Source: Acidimicrobiia bacterium
GTDB lineage: Bacteria > Actinomycetota > Acidimicrobiia > Spongiisociales > UBA5794
Assembly: GCA_030065575.1 (NCBI GenBank)
Contig: JASJDZ010000001.1
Coordinates: forward strand, 145,884 to 209,883
Direction: 5' to 3'
DNA: 64,000 nucleotides
A program made the translations under genes and the position numbers. Position 1 is the first letter of the stretch, and each line of letters starts with the position of its first letter. Below are positions 15,800 to 24,058 of the stretch, piece after piece. Below the pieces are notes generated by a model, which saw only the letters and a list, made by a program, of their open reading frames with translations, did not search any database and was not told the origin of the DNA.

Positions 15800-17999
15800 C
15801 GAAGAACGCAAATCGCGGCGGCGCTTGTGGATCATCCTCGGCCTCTTTGGTGCATTCCTCCTCTACGGCTATGCCGTGCAGGAAACCGACGTGGACCTGG
15901 CCGAAGTCCAGAGTGAGACACGCCGGGCCAGCCTGGTGCGCATCATGCGCAACCTCGCCCAGCCCAATCTGATCACCTACGACAGCGAAGAGGTAACCGT
16001 TTCCGCTGACGTCCTGGTGCCATGCCCGGAGGGTGCGTCGGGCCCGGAGGCGGACACCAGCGGTGCCCTCTATCTCGTGGTTGAACCGTCGTGCGCCGAA
16101 CCTGGGGACATAGTCACGGTGACCGGCGTCGGATTTGCAGCCGATGCGGCAGGGCAGGTTTCGTTCCGCCCCGACTCGGAGTTTGACATCACCCGGCCGC
16201 TCGAGGGATTCACCCCCGACAGCGATGGCAACTTCACCGTCGACGTCGAGATCCCGAACCGGACATCCGAGAAGCCGCAGCAGATCGAGGCCACTACTCG
16301 TGTCCAGGTCGGTTCATGGCTCAGCCGCGAGGTCGTATGGACCGACCTCAACGAGAACGGCGTCGAAGATGCCCAGAACATGCCCGATTCCGGGACGCTG
16401 GTGATGCAGGTGCCCGAACTGCTGACCATCCCGGGGGCCGGCCTGGCTCTCATAGATGACGATGAGCCGGTGCAGATGTTCCAGATCGGTGAGGACTTCG
16501 TTGCGGCCAGCGGTCCGGCCGAGGGTCTGGCCATGTCGGCCGGTGTCGTAGATGACACCACCGAGTTCCTCATCACGGATGCCGACGAGGCTGAGTCAAC
16601 GATCACGTTGACCGGGCCCGGAGACAGCGACCTGAGAGATCTGCAGATCCTGCTCTACGATCCCGAAACAGGTAATCGCTCCGGGACTCATGCGGTCGCC
16701 GATCGATTCGCTCACTCTCCACGCCTGTCGGAGAATGCGCTGGAGACGTGGGACAAGATCGTGGAAACGGTGTTCATGGCCTTCCTGGCGACAACGCTGG
16801 GTACGCTGATCGCCCTGCCGCTTTCCTTCCTCGCGGCGCGCAACCTGATGCGCGATATCCGGACCACCGTCACCAACCTCGCGCTGAACCTGCTGGCGAT
16901 TCCCATTGGCGGCCTCATCGGTCTCTACCTGAGCCGGGTGGCCCGCTCGTGGACCGACAACATCACCGACGACTGGATACGCCTACTCCTGGTGATCCTG
17001 ATACCAATAGGGCTCATCTATGCCCTACGCGCCATCCTCAAGGAGGAGGACACCGAGGCGCCGACCAGCCGGGAGCGGGCAATCACAACGACCGTATTCA
17101 TCGCCGCTGGTTTTGTGGTGGCGATTTGGGGGTTCGTCTTCGCAGCGCTGCTCAAGAGCGTGGGTGAGAATGCGGGATGGGGCTTCATCGGCAACTTCAT
17201 CTTCATCATCGGCGAGGTGACCCGATTGCTGCTGCCGGTCTTTGCGATTGCTGGTGCAATCGGGATGATGATGAACTTCGGCTCGAAGCTCGGCTTCGCC
17301 CTCAACGACCGTCTGGAGGGAGCAGCGATCCGCTCGGTGAACCTTCCGCTGGCGGCAGCCGCCGGGGCGATCATCGCCATGATGATCGGGGCGATCATCA
17401 ACTGGTTCTATCAGTTCGACAATCTGTGGACCAGCCGCTGGATTCCCGGCATTGTCGGTGCGCTGATCGGTCTCTATCTGGCTGCCCGGGTCAAGAAGTC
17501 CGAGGGGGTCGGCGTGGGCATGATCGTGTACTACATGTCGCGAACACTGTTCAACACGCTGCGGTCGATCGAGCCCCTGGTGATGGTCATTGTGTTCGTG
17601 GTGTGGGTCGGGTTCGGCCCGTTCGCCGGCTCACTCGCCCTGTCGCTGCATACCGCAGCGGCACTCGCCAAACTCTATTCGGAGCAGGTGGAGAGCGTCA
17701 TGAGCGGACCCATCGAGGCGATTCGAGCAACCGGCGCAACCCGAATGCAGACGATCATCTACGGCGTGGTGCCGCAAATCGTGCCGCCCTACCTGTCGTT
17801 CACCATGTACCGCTGGGACATCAACGTCCGCATGTCGACGATCATCGGTTTCGCCGGTGGTGGTGGTATCGGATTCCTGCTCCAGCAAAACATCAACCTG
17901 CTGCAGTACAAGGATGCGGCAGCACAGATGCTGGCGATCGCCATCGTGGTCGCCACCATGGACTGGATCAGCGCCAGGCTCCGTGAGCGGCTGGTCTAA
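15792..17999 (+). CDS. phnE: Enlarged PhnE-like permease with extracytoplasmic and membrane insertions
   Basis: This 735-residue permease is far longer than a typical PhnE of about 260-280. An N-terminal membrane segment (about 12-28) is followed by a predicted extracytoplasmic beta-rich region (about 70-300). PhnE sequence begins at ETVFMAFLATTLGTLIALPLSFLAARN, is interrupted by about 170 residues with extra membrane segments, and resumes with TLRSIEPLVMVIVFVVWVGFGPFAG. The EAA-like loop is VMSGPIEAIRATGATRMQTI. It starts with TTG overlapping phnC and ends in TAATG overlapping the dGTPase gene. Only the conserved parts support the name; the insertions are of unknown role. Confidence 0.88.
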   Translation: MANEERKSRRRLWIILGLFGAFLLYGYAVQETDVDLAEVQSETRRASLVRIMRNLAQPNLITYDSEEVTVSADVLVPCPEGASGPEADTSGALYLVVEPSCAEPGDIVTVTGVGFAADAAGQVSFRPDSEFDITRPLEGFTPDSDGNFTVDVEIPNRTSEKPQQIEATTRVQVGSWLSREVVWTDLNENGVEDAQNMPDSGTLVMQVPELLTIPGAGLALIDDDEPVQMFQIGEDFVAASGPAEGLAMSAGVVDDTTEFLITDADEAESTITLTGPGDSDLRDLQILLYDPETGNRSGTHAVADRFAHSPRLSENALETWDKIVETVFMAFLATTLGTLIALPLSFLAARNLMRDIRTTVTNLALNLLAIPIGGLIGLYLSRVARSWTDNITDDWIRLLLVILIPIGLIYALRAILKEEDTEAPTSRERAITTTVFIAAGFVVAIWGFVFAALLKSVGENAGWGFIGNFIFIIGEVTRLLLPVFAIAGAIGMMMNFGSKLGFALNDRLEGAAIRSVNLPLAAAAGAIIAMMIGAIINWFYQFDNLWTSRWIPGIVGALIGLYLAARVKKSEGVGVGMIVYYMSRTLFNTLRSIEPLVMVIVFVVWVGFGPFAGSLALSLHTAAALAKLYSEQVESVMSGPIEAIRATGATRMQTIIYGVVPQIVPPYLSFTMYRWDINVRMSTIIGFAGGGGIGFLLQQNINLLQYKDAAAQMLAIAIVVATMDWISARLRERLV

Positions 18000-18997
18000 T
18001 GCCGGAATTCCGGAGGAGGACCCGCGAGGACAGCGAGCGTCTCGAGGCTGAGACGCTCGCACCCGCGGCCACTCGCTCCGCAGAGTCCCGGGGGCGTCGT
18101 TTACCGGAGCTAGACGACGCCTACCGGACCGCCTTTCAGCGCGATCGTGATCGGATTGTGCACTCCAAGGCCTTCCGTCGTCTCAAACACAAGACCCAGG
18201 TGTTCGTCAATCCGGAAGGCGACCACTACGTGACCCGGCTGACTCACGCCCTCCAGGTCACCCAGATCGGCCGGAGTATCGCCCGCAACCTGTCGCTCAA
18301 TGAGGACCTCGCCGAGGCGATCTGCCTGGGCCACGATGTTGGCCACTCCCCATTCGGCCACACCGGCGAGGATGCCCTGAGCGAATTCGTCGACGGTGAA
18401 TGGCTGCACTCCGCCCAGGGAGTGCGGATTCTCGAGGTGCTCGAGCCGGCCAATCTGACCTGGGAGGTGCTCGACGGGGTGCGGGCACATTCGTGGAAGA
18501 TCAAGGAGCCTCCCTCCACTCCGGAGGGCTGGGTCTGCCGGTTCGCCGACCGGATTGCCTACCTCACCCATGATGTCGACGACGCAATCCGCGCCGGTGT
18601 GATCAGGCGTGAAGACCTGCCGGGCGCAGCACTCGCTCGCTTTGGTGAGCCGGGCGGAGAGTGGGTGGCATCGATGATCCGCGCGGTGGTCGATGAGTCG
18701 CTAGCGCAGGGTGCGATCCTCATGGACCGCGAGTCGCTCGGAGTCATGAATGAGTTGCGCGACTTCATGTTCTCCAACGTCTACCTGCGTGCCGGCACCG
18801 AAGGTCAGCGTCGCACGGTGATGGGAATAGTGCGCGACCTGGTGAACTACTTCGTAGAGCACCCCGGCGAGATCCCCGACTCCTACCGGCATAACGAGGC
18901 CGACACCCTGACACAGGTACTGGACTACGTAGCCGGCATGACCGACCGCTACGCCATCAGCGTCCACGACACGCTCTACCGCCCGCGTCTGTTCTAG
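17999..18997 (+). CDS. dgt: Deoxyguanosinetriphosphate triphosphohydrolase-like HD protein
   Basis: This 332-residue HD-superfamily hydrolase begins with the dGTPase N-terminal pattern AYRTAFQRDRDRIVHSKAFRRLKHKTQVF. The metal-binding HD motif is GHDVGHSPFGHTGED, preceded by RLTHALQVTQIGRSIARNL. The family splits dNTPs to a nucleoside and triphosphate, limiting dNTP pools. The ATG overlaps the permease stop, so it is the last gene of the phn operon by position, though a functional link to transport is not obvious. Repeats follow the gene. Confidence 0.92.
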   Translation: MPEFRRRTREDSERLEAETLAPAATRSAESRGRRLPELDDAYRTAFQRDRDRIVHSKAFRRLKHKTQVFVNPEGDHYVTRLTHALQVTQIGRSIARNLSLNEDLAEAICLGHDVGHSPFGHTGEDALSEFVDGEWLHSAQGVRILEVLEPANLTWEVLDGVRAHSWKIKEPPSTPEGWVCRFADRIAYLTHDVDDAIRAGVIRREDLPGAALARFGEPGGEWVASMIRAVVDESLAQGAILMDRESLGVMNELRDFMFSNVYLRAGTEGQRRTVMGIVRDLVNYFVEHPGEIPDSYRHNEADTLTQVLDYVAGMTDRYAISVHDTLYRPRLF

Positions 18998-19008
18998 GCC
19001 GCTCCCCC

Positions 19009-19128
19009 CGTTCTGGCGTACACCAGGCCCGTATATGGGCCTCAGATCCGCCAGAACGGGGAACCACCGCCCCACTCTCGTTTTGGCGTACTCCAGGCCC
19101 GTATATGGGCCTCAGATCCGCCAAAACG
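19009..19128. repeat. Two copies of the 50-bp double-palindrome repeat
   Basis: Copies at 19009-19058 and 19079-19128 repeat with a 70-bp period. In the first copy the arms read GTTCTGGCG and CGCCAGAAC; in the second GTTTTGGCG and CGCCAAAAC. These are compensatory changes that keep base pairing. The 20-bp spacer closely resembles the one at 9012-9031. The pair lies between convergent genes. Confidence 0.9.
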
Positions 19129-19159
19129 GTTGAAGGACTCCGACTAGCCGGAAACGGCG

Positions 19160-19768
19160 CTATGTGACCGGCTGGCGGATGATCGTCTTGAGCTTGGCCG
19201 GATCGGCTTTGCGGGGGTCGCCGAGGTAGATCTCATGGTGCAGCCCGCGCCGCTGTAGACCCTGGTCGACGATGAACTGGTGGAGAAGATCGATGGTCGG
19301 CTCCTCGGCCGAATAGGGCCCGATGTGCATGACCTGGGCACACCGCCCCTCGGCAAACAGCTCGAACCGAACCCGCTCCCCAACCGCCAGGTCCTTCTTC
19401 CGGGTTACCGCGGGCAAGACCTGCGCTGCCATTTCCGCAGTCGCCACATCGGGAAGACCGATCATCAGCCTCCACTTCCACTCATCCTTGCGGTTCCCTC
19501 GATACGCGGTCATGTCGTCAGCCCACCACAAGCCCTCGAGCGGAAGGACTGTGTAGCCGTCCCCGGTCAGCTTCTTGATCTCGGCTCGCATCCCGTACGC
19601 CAACGGGTAGAGCGATTCCACGGCGGCGAGGTACTCGGGAGCCACACCAGGAGTTCCTTTACCGTCGATGACTAGGAAGGGCCTTTCCGGGACGTCGACC
19701 CGGGCGGGCTTGCCCGCCCTGGCTGTGTATTGGTCCCGGTACACCTTCTTGAGGTCGATGGATGCCAT
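19160..19768 (-). CDS. GyrI-like small-molecule-binding protein
   Basis: This is a protein of about 202 residues with the GyrI-like (SOUL/BmrR effector) fold: RPFLVIDGKGTPG near the start, YPLAYGMRAEIKK, LEGLWWADD and a C-terminal GPYSAEEPTIDLLHQFIVDQG repeat half. Such stand-alone domains bind or hydrolyse small organic compounds. The start at 19768 overlaps the MerR stop by 1 nt (TGATG); upstream codons in this frame lie inside the MerR gene. It is an apparent partner of the MerR regulator. Confidence 0.85.
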   Translation of the reverse strand: MASIDLKKVYRDQYTARAGKPARVDVPERPFLVIDGKGTPGVAPEYLAAVESLYPLAYGMRAEIKKLTGDGYTVLPLEGLWWADDMTAYRGNRKDEWKWRLMIGLPDVATAEMAAQVLPAVTRKKDLAVGERVRFELFAEGRCAQVMHIGPYSAEEPTIDLLHQFIVDQGLQRRGLHHEIYLGDPRKADPAKLKTIIRQPVT

Positions 19769-20583
19769 CAGGCCACCGGGAACCGAAGCTCGGTGATCGG
19801 ACCGGATGGATCGTCCGGTGCGGTCAGATAGGCCTCTTGCGGAGGCCCGGCGACTCTGAGTTCGTTGGCCTCCAGCCACTCACCGATGGCCACGTAGGCC
19901 TGGCTAATCGTGTCGTAGGGCCCCTGATGCACGAGCACCGCGGCCTTGGCTCCAGGGATGTCTCGGATTGCGAAATGCCTGCCGGCAGGCGTATCGGGCG
20001 CCTCCGCGACGGTATCTCCAACCGGGAAGGCAATCTCGACATCGGCAGCCTCGGGGTTGAACTCGGGGTCGTGGTAGATGGTGAAACATGGCCCGGTGGG
20101 CATGATGCCTGCGGGCATCAGCGCCCCGTAGCCGTCGGCAATCATCGACCCGACTTCCTGCAAGTTGTCCAGCACCTCGCGGAGCGAGGCCACATGCATC
20201 GCATCGACATCCTTCAGCACAATCTCGTATTCCGGCATGTTGTCTTCACTTTCGATCATGCGGAGGCGGCTCTCTACCCGAGCCAGCTGCGCTTGCTGCT
20301 CGGCGACAGCCCGGCTCATCTCCGCCTGCTTGAGCCGGAGCATGCCCCGCAACTCCGCCGCAGACAGCTCGTTGTTGAGGATGGATCCAATCTCGTCGAG
20401 AGATAGTCCAAGATCCTTCAACGCCAGGATGCGATTGAGCCGGGGCAGCTGTGCCACCTCGTAGTAGCGGTAACCGCTGGTCGGATCGATGGATACGGGT
20501 GGGAGCAGCCCCAGGTCGCTGTAGTAGCGGAGTGCCGACACCGGCACTCGACAGATCTTGGAGAACTCGCCTATCCGATACAC
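19768..20583 (-). CDS. MerR family regulator with GyrI-like effector domain
   Basis: This is a 271-residue BmrR-type regulator. The N-terminal winged helix reads YRIGEFSKICRVPVSALRYYSDLGLLPP and is followed by the coiled-coil dimer helix (about 80-120). A C-terminal GyrI-like domain (about 125-271) would bind a small molecule. A typical MerR promoter with a 19-bp spacer lies just upstream (20626-20656), so it should activate its own operon with the GyrI gene by DNA distortion. The inducer is unknown, probably an amphipathic or cationic compound by family analogy. Confidence 0.9.
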   Translation of the reverse strand: MYRIGEFSKICRVPVSALRYYSDLGLLPPVSIDPTSGYRYYEVAQLPRLNRILALKDLGLSLDEIGSILNNELSAAELRGMLRLKQAEMSRAVAEQQAQLARVESRLRMIESEDNMPEYEIVLKDVDAMHVASLREVLDNLQEVGSMIADGYGALMPAGIMPTGPCFTIYHDPEFNPEAADVEIAFPVGDTVAEAPDTPAGRHFAIRDIPGAKAAVLVHQGPYDTISQAYVAIGEWLEANELRVAGPPQEAYLTAPDDPSGPITELRFPVA

Positions 20584-20625
20584 CGCCCACCTCCGCTGTT
20601 GGACTCTAGGAAGGCCTTCAACACC

Positions 20626-20656
20626 AGTATGCAGTCTCGAGTAGCTGGAGAGTCAA
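20626..20656 (-). promoter_or_regulatory. MerR-type promoter with 19-bp spacer and operator dyad
   Basis: Read on the minus strand, TTGACT (20656-20651) and CATACT (20631-20626) are separated by 19 bp, longer than the optimal 17, as in promoters activated by MerR proteins. The spacer carries the imperfect dyad ACTCTCCAG-cta-CTCGAGACT (20653-20633), centred between the two hexamers. It lies about 45 bp upstream of the MerR gene. Confidence 0.72.
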
Positions 20657-20749
20657 GAGCGTTTCTCCAGATGGGCTCGATTAGACATCCCGCAGCTGCG
20701 AATACGTTCGCGTAGGCTGACGCCGAAGCCTGCTACGGAGGGAGAAGAA

Positions 20750-21199
20750 GTGGGAGCAGTACTCCTTTTCATTCACATCACGGCGGTTGCCCTGTGGGTA
20801 GGAGCCGGTGCAGTTCAGCTGATCGTCAACCCGGCGATGCATCGCGCCGGAGGCCCGGCTGCATCGGAATGGATGAGACAGACGGTTCGACTCGGGCGGG
20901 TGTTCTTCGGCCCGGTCTCGGCCATCGTCCTGATTACGGGCGTGTGGATGGTGCTGCGGAACAGCATCTATGAGTTCGAGCAGACATTCGTCGTCATCGG
21001 CATACTCGCCGTTGTCCTCGGTGCCGTGCTCGGTATCCGTGTCTACGGGCCCGGCAACACCGAGGTTGCCGAACTGCACGACGCTGGTGAGGTCGCCAAG
21101 GCCGGCCAGAAGCTCAACAGGACGCTCACCTTCGCCGCCGCAGAGGTCGGTTTCCTCGTCTTCACGATCTACGCGATGGTCAAGCGAATCGGCGCCTAG
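20750..21199 (+). CDS. Small four-helix membrane protein (DUF2269/CopD-like)
   Basis: This 149-residue protein has four predicted membrane helices. The opening IHITAVALWVGAGAVQLIVNPAM, with histidine and tryptophan in helix 1, resembles DUF2269 or CopD-like haem/copper-associated membrane proteins. No metal site is conserved strongly enough to name a function. The GTG start follows GGAGGGAGAAG. It converges with the next gene with a 4-nt overlap. Confidence 0.7.
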   Translation: MGAVLLFIHITAVALWVGAGAVQLIVNPAMHRAGGPAASEWMRQTVRLGRVFFGPVSAIVLITGVWMVLRNSIYEFEQTFVVIGILAVVLGAVLGIRVYGPGNTEVAELHDAGEVAKAGQKLNRTLTFAAAEVGFLVFTIYAMVKRIGA

Positions 21200-21606
21200 C
21201 CGGCAATCGAACCGAGCAGGATGAACAACAGAACGTTGAGCACGCTCCAGACCAGACAGAACACAACGTACCGCCGCACCCAGTTTGACCATCCGGTAGC
21301 GAAGAGCGCGAGCCGCGAGCCGATCATGAACCACAGGGGCAGCGATGTGATCAGCGCCGAGAGAACAATCAGCAGCCGCCCCGCCTCGATGAACTCAACC
21401 GTGAACACCCAGGCCGTCGGTGCCGCAATGAGAAAGAGCCCGACGGCCAGGATCGAAGCAGCGAGATCGGCCATATCGCCGACGCGGTCGAACCCGACGC
21501 TGAGCGCTCCTGCCGCTAGAGCAATCGGATAGGCAAGAGCGAGGATCCCCCCGATCCAGCGGGGTAATCCTCCCCTGCGCGCCGAGAAGTCGATGCCCGT
21601 TGCCAC
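21196..21606 (-). CDS. Hypothetical four-helix membrane protein
   Basis: This 136-residue protein has four hydrophobic helices and no motif I recognise. Helix boundaries are about residues 18-38, 45-65, 77-95 and 112-132. It overlaps the preceding convergent gene by 4 nt. The regular hydrophobic spacing and lack of a better frame support a real gene of unknown function. Confidence 0.6.
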   Translation of the reverse strand: MATGIDFSARRGGLPRWIGGILALAYPIALAAGALSVGFDRVGDMADLAASILAVGLFLIAAPTAWVFTVEFIEAGRLLIVLSALITSLPLWFMIGSRLALFATGWSNWVRRYVVFCLVWSVLNVLLFILLGSIAG

Positions 21607-21705
21607 GGGCCCAGGCTAACTGCACCGATGCGCCATGCATCCTTCGCCGGGTGCAGGGCCGGCATGCTCCGGTACCATCAGTCGAAACGAGAGAGGAGCA
21701 ACAGG

Positions 21706-21924
21706 ATGGGCGACTTCATCGACTCGGGCGCGGTGAAGGTCATTGAAGTGATCGGCATCTCCAAGGATGGTTTCGAGGCCGCCGTCGACAATGCGGTAGC
21801 CAAGGCTGCGGAGAGCATCAAAGGCATCACTGGCGTCGAGGTGCAGAACCTGAGCGCACGGGTCGATGACGGCAAGGTGGTTCAGTACCGGGCCACCGTG
21901 AAGCTGGCCTTCGCCGTTCGCTGA
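21706..21924 (+). CDS. Dodecin family flavin-binding protein
   Basis: This 72-residue protein matches dodecins: VIEVIGISKDGFEAAVDNAVAKAAESIKG followed by beta strands with VQNLSARVDDGKVVQYRATVKLAF. Dodecins assemble as dodecamers that store or buffer flavins. The ATG at 21706 follows GAGAGGAG. Its stop overlaps the PspC gene start by one base, so the four genes from 21706 to 23154 form an operon. Confidence 0.92.
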   Translation: MGDFIDSGAVKVIEVIGISKDGFEAAVDNAVAKAAESIKGITGVEVQNLSARVDDGKVVQYRATVKLAFAVR

Positions 21925-22313
21925 TGGTTACGGAGCCCTCTCGACCGACCCGCTTGACCCGAAGCAAACAGGATCGGATGATCGGCGGCGTTGCCGGAGG
22001 AATGGCCGCGCACCTGAACATCGACACCGCCTGGATTCGCATCGCCTGGCTGGCGTTGCTGATTCTCGGCCCCGGATTCATCCTCTACATAATCGCCTGG
22101 ATTGCAATCCCGGAGTCTTCAGATGCCGACCCGCTACCCGTGCGAGCCGCCCGGGCCGGCGACAACGGACGGCTGATCGTCGGCGGCCTGCTCGTCGTCA
22201 TCGGAGCTTCGCTGCTGGCCAATCGGTTCCTCCCGTGGATGGAGGACCTCATCCTTCCCGCCATTCTCATCGCCCTCGGCGTCGGCGTCATCGTCTACTC
22301 AGTTCGAAAATGA
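21924..22313 (+). CDS. PspC domain-containing membrane protein
   Basis: This is a 129-residue protein with an N-terminal PspC domain (LTRSKQDRMIGGVAGGMAAHLNIDTAWIRIAWLALLILGPGFILYIIAWIAIPE) and two further hydrophobic segments. PspC domains sense or transmit envelope stress, often beside LiaF/VraT-like proteins. It is coupled by overlaps to the dodecin gene upstream and the LiaF-like gene downstream. Confidence 0.9.
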   Translation: MVTEPSRPTRLTRSKQDRMIGGVAGGMAAHLNIDTAWIRIAWLALLILGPGFILYIIAWIAIPESSDADPLPVRAARAGDNGRLIVGGLLVVIGASLLANRFLPWMEDLILPAILIALGVGVIVYSVRK

Positions 22314-22957
22314 GCAACGACATCTTCAGCCCGGAGGACACACGAAGACCGGTTGCAGCCGGACCGCTGATATGGGGTGCGATCCTCATCGTCATTGGTG
22401 TGCTCTGGTTGCTGGCCTCGCTGGGTGTTGCCGCCATCCCGTGGCGAGCAGCTCTTGCCGCAGTGCTGATCCTCGTCGGAATCGGGATGCTGGTCACCGC
22501 AGGCTCCGGATCTTCACCCGAGGGGCTCTTCACCGCCGGGACGGTGCTCGCCGTGATTCTCGCTCTGCTGAGCACTGCGAATGCAGCCTTCTCGCTGCCG
22601 CTCGCCGGTGGGATCGGTGATCGTTCGATCTCCCCCACTATCGACAGCCTCGAGGCCGAGTACCGCCTCGTCGCCGGGCAGCTGGACATCGATCTGAGCG
22701 ACGTCGTGTTCCCTGAGGGCGAGACCGAGCTCGAAGTGAGCGTCACCTTTGGGCAGATCAGCATTGACGGCATTCCCGACGATGTAGCCGTATCGATCGA
22801 ATCCCGCGTTACGGCGGGTGAAGCGTTGCTGCTCGGCACGCGCTGGGACGGCGTCGGTATCGAGCAAACCAAGACGGAGCCCGGGTTCGACACGGCACCG
22901 CGCCGATTGCTCATCGACGCACGAGCGGGTTTCGGACAGATCGAGGTGAGCCGATGA
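22310..22957 (+). CDS. LiaF-like membrane protein with C-terminal adhesin-like beta domain
   Basis: This protein of about 215 residues has three to four N-terminal membrane helices, then a soluble beta-rich region (about 110-215) with DSLEAEYRLVAGQLDIDLSDVVFPEGETELEVSVTFGQISI. That matches the cell-wall-active-antibiotic response (LiaF/DUF2154-like) domain. Such proteins restrain envelope-stress two-component systems; none is adjacent here. The ATG overlaps the PspC stop (ATGA). Confidence 0.82.
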   Translation: MSNDIFSPEDTRRPVAAGPLIWGAILIVIGVLWLLASLGVAAIPWRAALAAVLILVGIGMLVTAGSGSSPEGLFTAGTVLAVILALLSTANAAFSLPLAGGIGDRSISPTIDSLEAEYRLVAGQLDIDLSDVVFPEGETELEVSVTFGQISIDGIPDDVAVSIESRVTAGEALLLGTRWDGVGIEQTKTEPGFDTAPRRLLIDARAGFGQIEVSR

Positions 22958-23154
22958 GGGCAATGCAGAGGCGATCAGTAGTCGGCGGCCTCATCTTCAT
23001 CGCGCTCGGTGTCATGTTCCTGCTCGAGGCGTTGGATCTCTACACCCTCTCGCCCTCGACGCTCTGGCCGGTGTTGCTGCTCTCGCTGGGCATCGGGATA
23101 CTGGCCGGGATCGGTGACGATGACGATGAAGAGCCGAGCCCCGGGATCAGGTGA
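22954..23154 (+). CDS. Small two-helix membrane protein (LiaI/DUF5668-like)
   Basis: This 66-residue protein has two hydrophobic helices (about 8-25 and 35-53) and an acidic DDDDEE tail. The VGGLIFIALGVMFLLEALDL pattern is that of the short membrane domain found in LiaI/LiaF-like proteins. It is last in the dodecin-PspC-LiaF-like operon, its start overlapping the previous stop (ATGA). Confidence 0.75.
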   Translation: MRAMQRRSVVGGLIFIALGVMFLLEALDLYTLSPSTLWPVLLLSLGIGILAGIGDDDDEEPSPGIR

Positions 23155-23176
23155 TTCGTATCACCCCGATGGGCGA

Positions 23177-23704
23177 CTACATCGCCGACGAGTAGTCCAG
23201 ATCCAGCGTGTAACCAAGTTCGAGGATCCCGCTGCCGGGCCAGTCAGATCGTGACCAAGGTTGGAGTCGCCAACCGCGGCGCTCGTACATGCGCCGAGCT
23301 GTGAGGTTCTGCTCGAGCACCCATAGCCTCACCCTGGTGTAGCCGGCCCCGGCCAGGTCGGTGATTGCCCGTTCGTACAGCTGCGTGCCGATTCCGTTGC
23401 CGAATTGCTCGGGCACCACGTAGAGCTTCCGCAGCACACTGTCGGTGCCCCGCCGGGGCAACGGATCTGGACCGTAGGCGACCACCCCGACCACATCTCC
23501 GTGGTCCTCGGCGAGCACTACCGACGTGTCCTCACTCGCAACCAGAGCCGCCCACTCGGGCTCCAGGCCGGCCTCGGTCGGCTTGGGGATCGACTCCGGG
23601 AAGATATGGGCAAACCCGGCCAACGCGCTGCGTAGCTGCACCCTGGCCACGTGCGGGACATCCGCAGCGGTAGCCTCCCGGATCATCACCCCGCCGCTGG
23701 TCAC
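23177..23704 (-). CDS. GNAT family N-acetyltransferase
   Basis: This is a single-domain acetyltransferase of about 175 residues. It begins IREATAADVPHVARVQ; the acetyl-CoA loop is VVPEQFGNGIGTQLYERAI and motif B is LWVLEQNLTARRMYERRGWR. The substrate is unknown. It starts at GTG 23704, with ATG 23686 as an alternative. It lies 2 nt after the peptidoglycan-binding gene on the same strand. Confidence 0.88.
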   Translation of the reverse strand: MTSGGVMIREATAADVPHVARVQLRSALAGFAHIFPESIPKPTEAGLEPEWAALVASEDTSVVLAEDHGDVVGVVAYGPDPLPRRGTDSVLRKLYVVPEQFGNGIGTQLYERAITDLAGAGYTRVRLWVLEQNLTARRMYERRGWRLQPWSRSDWPGSGILELGYTLDLDYSSAM

Positions 23705-23706
23705 TT

Positions 23707-23976
23707 CTAGAGCGGTGCCGGCCCGTCGCCCTCGTCCGACTTGCCGATATTGCTCAGCTTGTCCAGCGCGGCCGCCTGGAGCTCGGCGAGCTTGCCATTG
23801 GTTGCCGGTCCGGCGATTCCATCAACGGCAAGACCGTTTGCCTCTTGGAACGCCTTCAGCGCAGCCTCGGTCTTGGGGCCGAAGATCCCATCGGCCGCGC
23901 CTGCATCGAATCCCACCGCCGCCAGGCGCTTCTGCAGTCGGACCACATCGTCGCCGGAAGAGCCCGTCCTCAGCAT
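23707..23976 (-). CDS. Peptidoglycan-binding domain protein
   Basis: This is an 89-residue protein made almost entirely of one PG_binding_1 repeat: GDDVVRLQKRLAAVGFDAGAADGIFGPKTEAALKAFQEANGLAVDGIAGPAT. No signal peptide is visible from the ATG at 23976, which follows GGAAGGAA. Export or a cytoplasmic partner is therefore unclear. It is divergent from the lipoprotein gene at 24059 and precedes a GNAT gene. Confidence 0.85.
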   Translation of the reverse strand: MLRTGSSGDDVVRLQKRLAAVGFDAGAADGIFGPKTEAALKAFQEANGLAVDGIAGPATNGKLAELQAAALDKLSNIGKSDEGDGPAPL

Positions 23977-24058
23977 TTCAGTTCCTTCCTTCGGAGCTCC
24001 TCCCGATCGTAGCGGTCCGCCGCCGTGGCTCTCCAGCGAGGTCCGGTATCGTGACGCC

